Part shown: one piece after another, positions 59,735 to 64,000 of the stretch
How the letters are laid out: every line of letters starts with the position of its first letter
Numbering within the stretch: position 1 is the stretch's first letter
Made by a program: the position numbers and the translations under genes
Notes under the pieces: generated by a model
Told to the model about the DNA's origin: nothing
The model's input: the letters and a program-made list of their open reading frames with translations, nothing else
Databases searched by the model: none
Source: Pseudomonas sp. Os17
Lineage (GTDB): Bacteria > Pseudomonadota > Gammaproteobacteria > Pseudomonadales > Pseudomonadaceae
Assembly (NCBI RefSeq): GCF_001547895.1
Contig: NZ_AP014627.1
Location: forward strand, 3,661,501 to 3,725,500
Length of the DNA stretch: 64,000 bases
Direction: 5' to 3'

Positions 59735-61924
59735 ATGCCTGTCGACTACAGCAAGGAAGTGCTTCAGCTCAAACCCAAGGAAGACAAATTCATGTGCTTG
59801 AGCATGGAATGGTTCGCGAAAAAAGCGCTGTTCCCGCCGCGAGCGGGGATCAAGATCACGCCGCTGATCAACGGCGAAACCGCCTTCGGCGCCGTGCATC
59901 ACGCGATTGAGCGAGCCAACCGCAGCGTGGAAATCATCAGTTGGGGCTTCGACCCGGCGATGCGTTTCAAACCCGATGGCGATCGCATCGGTGAACTGCT
60001 GGATGTACGAGGCCGGCATGGGGTCAAGGTGCGGGTGCTGATCTGGAAAAATGCCCTGGCCAACTTCCTGGAAAACACCATCCCCGGCGATGGCCTGGCC
60101 GGCTCGGGCGGCACGGCAATCGGCTCGGGCATGACCCGGGGTAGTGCCGCCTCCAACCGCACCCTGGAAGACCGGCAGCGACTGGAATATCGCCGCACCG
60201 TGCATCAACACGAATTGAACAAACTGCGAGCCGGTGAGCTACCGGCCTATGGCGCCAGCGGTTACCGCTATGAGCAGCGCGAGCAGGAGCTGCTGGCGAT
60301 ACTGCGTGACGTCGAGGCGCAGCTCAATGCCCAGGGCGCCTACAGGACACTGGACGGCTCGGGCGCCCCCGGCTACTCCCCCGATGATCAGCAGTACACC
60401 CGGGAATGGTTCCGCCGAATTCACGGTGGACGCATGCAGAACGTCGAGTTTCGTACCCGGGACTTTTCCCTTGAAATCCCCTTGAACGCCGCCATTCGTG
60501 GACCGCAAATGGCCACGGAAAAAGGCCGACTGGCCACCCTCTACCGACTGATCCAGGCTGAGGCCCCCGACAGCAATTTCGCCCATATGCTGGCCCTCAG
60601 CCTATTCGCCAGCCATCACCAGAAAATGGTCCTGGTGGACTACGAAGACAGCGCCAACGCAGTGGGTTTCGTCATGGGCCACAACATGCACCGCAACTAC
60701 TGGGACACCAGCGCCCACCTCTATCACGACAAGGCCGCTCGACGCAGCCCGGGCTTCGGGCCCTGGCAAGACCTGTCGCTCAAGGTCCAGGGCCCCGCCC
60801 TACACGACCTCAACCACAACTTCAGCAGCGCCTGGGACCGGGAAACCTTCTGGATCAAGCAATGGTTCAGCGATGGCCTGCGCCAACAGCGCCAGGCCAT
60901 CAAGCCCGACCACTTCAAAGCGGCCGGTACGAGCATGGCGCAAATCTGTCGCACGCAACCCCAGGAAAACGCCGAGACCTCGATCCTCGAACTGCACCAC
61001 AAGGCCCTGGGCAACGCCCGCAACTACGTCTACATGGAGAACCAGTACTTTCGCTACCCGGCCTTTGCCAAACAGCTGCGCGAGTTGGCCGCCGCCTACC
61101 TCGCGGCAGGCCGCGACCAGGACCTGTACCTGTTCGTGGTCACCAACAACCCCAACTCCGGCCTGTATTCCAGCACCACCTATGCCGCCTTGCAGGAACT
61201 GGGGCAGGAACAACTCATGCCCCAGGCCCAGCGCAGCCTGGCTGAAGAGATGCTGCGCAAGCGCAGCCAACTGGCCTACCTGCAAAGCCACCCGCACAAC
61301 GATCCCTATCTACAACGCGCACAGCTCAACCGAGCCGAAGTGCTCCAGCGCGAGATCGCCGAACTCGAGCGCCAGGGCGTCACCCCCGATATAGAAGCGC
61401 GACTGGGCGGCCTCAAGCCCGAGGACATCGCCGAACTCGGCAAACCCAAAGCCGACGACGGCGAAGACACCAAACCCTACGCCCTCAAGGACCTGCCCGG
61501 ACTCAAAGTGGTGATCGCTACACTCACCGCCTGCAGCCCCGAACCCGGCAGCACCTTGGCCGAAGGCGAACAGGCGTACTTCCGGGACATCTACGTGCAC
61601 TCGAAGCTGCTGGTGGTGGACGACGTGTTCAGCCTGCTCAGCTCCGCCAATATCAATACCCGCAGTATGCACACCGACTCTGAACTGGGACTGGCCGCGC
61701 CGGATGCGGAGTTGGCGAAGACTTGGCGGGAGGAGTTGTGGAAGTTGCATGTGGGTAGATCGTTTAGTGGTGGTAATGGACGGTGTGACTCGGCGAGAAA
61801 TTTTAAAGAATGGAATCATGTCATGGATAAAAACTGGGAAAGTAAAAACAAAAATGAACCTTTGATGGCTCATCTAACACGTTTTTGGGATGTGGAGACA
61901 CCTTATGCCAAAGCAGTTGATTAA
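59735..61924 (+). CDS. Tle5-type phospholipase D, T6SS antibacterial effector
   Basis: This encodes 729 residues. Two HKD motifs mark it as a phospholipase D: HHQKMVLVD (about residue 293) and HSKLLVVDD (about residue 622). N-terminal and C-terminal patterns (NRSVEIISWGFDPAMRFKPD, SSANINTRSMHTDSELGLA) are those of Tle5/PldA-PldB. No signal peptide is present, as expected for a T6SS effector delivered by the VgrG encoded just upstream. It should cleave phospholipid head groups in target cells. The last 20 bases overlap the immunity gene. GC drops sharply in the last ~150 bases of the gene. Confidence 0.94.
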   Translation: MPVDYSKEVLQLKPKEDKFMCLSMEWFAKKALFPPRAGIKITPLINGETAFGAVHHAIERANRSVEIISWGFDPAMRFKPDGDRIGELLDVRGRHGVKVRVLIWKNALANFLENTIPGDGLAGSGGTAIGSGMTRGSAASNRTLEDRQRLEYRRTVHQHELNKLRAGELPAYGASGYRYEQREQELLAILRDVEAQLNAQGAYRTLDGSGAPGYSPDDQQYTREWFRRIHGGRMQNVEFRTRDFSLEIPLNAAIRGPQMATEKGRLATLYRLIQAEAPDSNFAHMLALSLFASHHQKMVLVDYEDSANAVGFVMGHNMHRNYWDTSAHLYHDKAARRSPGFGPWQDLSLKVQGPALHDLNHNFSSAWDRETFWIKQWFSDGLRQQRQAIKPDHFKAAGTSMAQICRTQPQENAETSILELHHKALGNARNYVYMENQYFRYPAFAKQLRELAAAYLAAGRDQDLYLFVVTNNPNSGLYSSTTYAALQELGQEQLMPQAQRSLAEEMLRKRSQLAYLQSHPHNDPYLQRAQLNRAEVLQREIAELERQGVTPDIEARLGGLKPEDIAELGKPKADDGEDTKPYALKDLPGLKVVIATLTACSPEPGSTLAEGEQAYFRDIYVHSKLLVVDDVFSLLSSANINTRSMHTDSELGLAAPDAELAKTWREELWKLHVGRSFSGGNGRCDSARNFKEWNHVMDKNWESKNKNEPLMAHLTRFWDVETPYAKAVD

Positions 61925-62816
61925 AGTCATAGGCTTTTGCGCCTGTATTGTCTTACTTCTATTGAACGGAGCAGTTGCCGTGGCATACCCAATTTTTACC
62001 TGCGCCTATGAACTAGATAACAACCCGCCACTGGACCCACAGGCTGAGTCTTGGTTTCAACAAGCGCGCATTCTAGAAAAAACACACGGGGTTAAGGATT
62101 GGAAAAAAATAGTGAGGCTTTATGAGCAAGCCATTGCCAAGGATCATTGGAAAGCCATGCACAACTTGGCCGGCCTTTATCGTACGGGTTGGCCCGGAAG
62201 GCCTGGCGTTGAACAAGACACCGGCAAGATGCTCGATCTCTATGAGCGCATGGTGAAGCTTAAAGTACCACTGGGTTACTACAATTGGTCCGTTATTACT
62301 GAACGTGGGAAAGGAGTCCTAAAATCTGAGCGGATGGCTGCCTCATATCTTTTTCAAGCGGCACAATTAGGCAGCCCCTTAGCACAAGCTCAAATAGGTC
62401 AATATTTTGCTTATGCGCTGCCGAGACACAAACAAGATGATGACATGGCGGAACGTTACTATCGGTGCGCAGGTGCTCAGGAAGACCCTGAAGCGATTCT
62501 AAAGACAGCTAGCTTTTATCAGATCGCCAAAAAAAACAAACCTCGTGCCCTGTTCTACTATCAGCGAGCAGCATCTTTAGGAAGCTCTATCGCCCTCGAT
62601 AATTTACAGGGAGCATTCGAACCAACCCCTAGACCAATCCATAACTTTGGATATAAGCCAGACGAAAACCTCTATGAGCTTTACTCAAGCTTATCCAAGG
62701 AACTTGATGAGAATCCAAACCTACGCTTCCCCAACCTCATGAAAGACCACCCTCTCCCCCCACACCCCACCCAAGGCTTCGACGCCGAACACCCGGACCG
62801 CAGGCCGGAACTATAA
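61905..62816 (+). CDS. Sel1-repeat immunity protein of the Tle5 effector
   Basis: This encodes 303 residues. The ATG at 61905 follows GGAG by seven bases and overlaps the effector stop. A signal peptide (IGFCACIVLLLLNGAVAVA) exports it to the periplasm, where Tle5 acts. Sel1-type repeats follow (VRLYEQAIAKDHWKAMHNLA, YLFQAAQLGSPLAQAQIGQY, ALFYYQRAASLGSSIALDNL), ending in a Pro-rich tail. Sel1 proteins are the known immunity type for PldA/PldB effectors. GC is about 45%, far below the core, so the immunity and the end of the effector were probably replaced together. Confidence 0.85.
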   Translation: MPKQLIKVIGFCACIVLLLLNGAVAVAYPIFTCAYELDNNPPLDPQAESWFQQARILEKTHGVKDWKKIVRLYEQAIAKDHWKAMHNLAGLYRTGWPGRPGVEQDTGKMLDLYERMVKLKVPLGYYNWSVITERGKGVLKSERMAASYLFQAAQLGSPLAQAQIGQYFAYALPRHKQDDDMAERYYRCAGAQEDPEAILKTASFYQIAKKNKPRALFYYQRAASLGSSIALDNLQGAFEPTPRPIHNFGYKPDENLYELYSSLSKELDENPNLRFPNLMKDHPLPPHPTQGFDAEHPDRRPEL

Positions 62817-62890
62817 GCAAACCGTCATGAACGCCGCCCCCCGCTCTTCCCTCTCCGCCAACCATCACCACACCCCCTTCCCATCAGCCC

Positions 62891-62920
62891 AAAAAAAGGG
62901 GGCGATCAACGATCGCCCCC
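62891..62920 (-). terminator. Rho-independent terminator of the haemagglutinin gene
   Basis: GGGGGCGATC and GATCGCCCCC form a perfect ten-bp stem with a three-base loop. On the minus strand it is followed by seven T. It lies 25 bases after the DUF3739 gene stop. Confidence 0.92.
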
Positions 62921-62944
62921 CAAGCGTGCTACCACGAGAGATTC

Positions 62945-64000
62945 CTACAGTGTCAGTTGCCCACGCTCCTCATCGGTCAGGCGCGCCCGGGCCTGGTCGC
63001 TCAAGGGGCCGGCGCCCAGGACCTGCACCGGGCTGTCGGGGTTGTAGCCCGGGGCGCGGCTGGCTTCTTCGCGCTGGCGTTGCACCGGCTCGGAGCCAAA
63101 GCCCAGCACTTCCACGGTGACGATCGACGCCCGGCCCTGCTTGGCCGCCGCCTGCTGGTTGCGGGCGGCATCTTCCGCGGCCTGGGACGCGGCGGAGCCG
63201 GCGGCGCTGGCCGAGGTCATGGCGCCGGTGTTGACGGTGGCGCTCACCGGCACTCCGGAGGACTTGCCCTGGGTCTGGATGTTCGCCGCGTTGACCACCC
63301 GCAGCGCGGCAATGTTGACGTTGCCCGACACGCGAATCCCCGCCTCGCCGGCGTCGATGGTGCCCAGGGGCGCGATCAGGTCGATGTCGCCGGCCGGCAC
63401 CTCGGGAATCGGGTTGAGGGTAGCGATCCCCGCCCCGGTGCTGGGCACCGACGGCGACAGGCCGACATTGCCCCAGTTGTCATAGACCCGTTTGGGCGGG
63501 GTGTAGACCACGGTGGTCTTGGAACCCCGGCCGGCGTTGATGTCGCCGGCCGCCGACCAGCCCATGATCGAGCCGCCGAAGGTGGTCATGATCCGGCTCT
63601 GGCCCAGGAGGATGCTGCCCAGGGAGTACAGCTGGATGTCCCCCGCGCCCTGGGTGATGACCCCCGCCGACGCCGGTGGCGCGGTGCCTTCGATGCCGAA
63701 GGTCTGGTTGCCGCCCGGGGTCAGCATCTGGATATTGCCGCCAAAGTTGGTGTGCACCCCGGCACCGCCGAACAGGGTGATGTCGCCCTTGTAGGTGATG
63801 GGGTTGCCGGCCACGTCGCTGCTCGGGAACAGCGCGGCAATCGCCGCCCGGCCCCGGGCGTAGCTGCCCTGGCGCACACCGCCTTCCTGGTTGTACTCGC
63901 GGCCGGCGGCCTTGAGCTCGGCGAAATACACCTCGCGGGCGAACACCCGCTGCTGCTCGGCCGGCAGCGCCGCGTAATAGGCCCGGGCCTGGGCGCTGTC
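62945..64000 (-). CDS. Filamentous haemagglutinin-family protein (DUF3739), 3' part; probable TpsA
   Basis: The frame is open to the window edge, so only the C-terminal ~351 residues are seen. Gly/Asn/Thr-rich beta-helix sequence (NPITYKGDITLFGGAGVHTN, FGGNIQMLTPGGNQTF, IQLYSLGSILLGQSRIMTTF) carries the DUF3739 pattern, followed by an Ala/Gln-rich tail and a conserved end (VEVLGFGSEP, ARARLTDEERGQLTL). Large proteins of this family are secreted by TpsB transporters and act as adhesins. A TpsB gene in this window (10254-11927) is a plausible partner 51 kb away. The preceding residues (ALPAEQQRVFAREVYFAELK) show no local start; the real start lies outside the window. Confidence 0.88.
   Translation of the reverse strand, partial: DSAQARAYYAALPAEQQRVFAREVYFAELKAAGREYNQEGGVRQGSYARGRAAIAALFPSSDVAGNPITYKGDITLFGGAGVHTNFGGNIQMLTPGGNQTFGIEGTAPPASAGVITQGAGDIQLYSLGSILLGQSRIMTTFGGSIMGWSAAGDINAGRGSKTTVVYTPPKRVYDNWGNVGLSPSVPSTGAGIATLNPIPEVPAGDIDLIAPLGTIDAGEAGIRVSGNVNIAALRVVNAANIQTQGKSSGVPVSATVNTGAMTSASAAGSAASQAAEDAARNQQAAAKQGRASIVTVEVLGFGSEPVQRQREEASRAPGYNPDSPVQVLGAGPLSDQARARLTDEERGQLTL

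Overview
The window looks like chromosome from a fluorescent pseudomonad (Pseudomonas fluorescens/protegens/chlororaphis type). Supporting signs are the high-GC coding style, REP/REPIN palindromes of the GGAGCCGGCTTGCCGGC kind, a DUF3077 gene with its structured leader, the type VI secretion (T6SS) vgrG/tle5 cargo, and a DUF4287 gene. The species assignment is inference from sequence style.

Region by region. (1) 1-2.7 kb: an unknown gene broken at a 4-copy heptanucleotide repeat, a small unknown gene and a LysR regulator. (2) 2.7-12.6 kb: a long minus-strand operon that ends in an 8-unit REP array. In transcription order it encodes a Phd-like/transposase-N-domain chimera, a TpsB outer-membrane transporter, a DUF2341-LamG-ExbB fusion, ExbD, TonB, a porin, a coiled-coil periplasmic protein, a YbjN-like protein and a PpiC-type prolyl isomerase. 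It looks like a two-partner secretion machine with its own proton-driven energiser. A DUF3739 filamentous-haemagglutinin gene, a plausible TpsA substrate, enters the window at its far end (62.9-64 kb, minus). (3) 12.7-13.9 kb: REPIN, a composite Pseudomonas repeat and a DUF3077 gene preceded by a three-way-junction RNA leader. (4) 13.9-18.6 kb: a lower-GC two-gene insert with a Rad50/SMC-like zinc-hook ATPase and a DUF3800 protein, bordered by an IS5-type transposase remnant. This is a candidate defence module. (5) 18.6-30.2 kb: small lipoprotein, periplasmic and immunity-like genes, several decayed (two remnants and one intact copy of a YwqG/DUF1963-like gene; one gene with two in-frame stops). 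A needle-less short VgrG and an orphan PotF/LuxR pair also lie here.

(6) 30.3-35 kb: a TetR-controlled set with Old Yellow Enzyme, short-chain dehydrogenase, alpha/beta hydrolase and quinone-oxidoreductase genes. (7) 35.2-48.2 kb: an OsmC-YcaO fusion, a diguanylate cyclase, SUFU-like and other immunity-like small proteins, an amidase, a TonB-dependent receptor, and a DUF4287/membrane-protein pair. (8) 48.3-53.1 kb: a three-gene operon with an alkyl-DHAP-synthase-like flavoprotein, a GlpD-like dehydrogenase and an FGGY kinase. (9) 53.3-57 kb: tRNA-Gln, a divergent LysR/MFS pair and a small PD-(D/E)XK-like protein. (10) 57.4-62.8 kb: a T6SS island with full-length VgrG, a Tle5-type phospholipase D effector and an overlapping low-GC Sel1-repeat immunity gene.

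The strongest candidates for undescribed biology are the energised secretion operon with its lectin-ExbB fusion and transposase-derived first gene, the zinc-hook ATPase/DUF3800 module, and the leader RNA of the DUF3077 gene. All assignments come from reading translated sequence and motifs; no database search was run.
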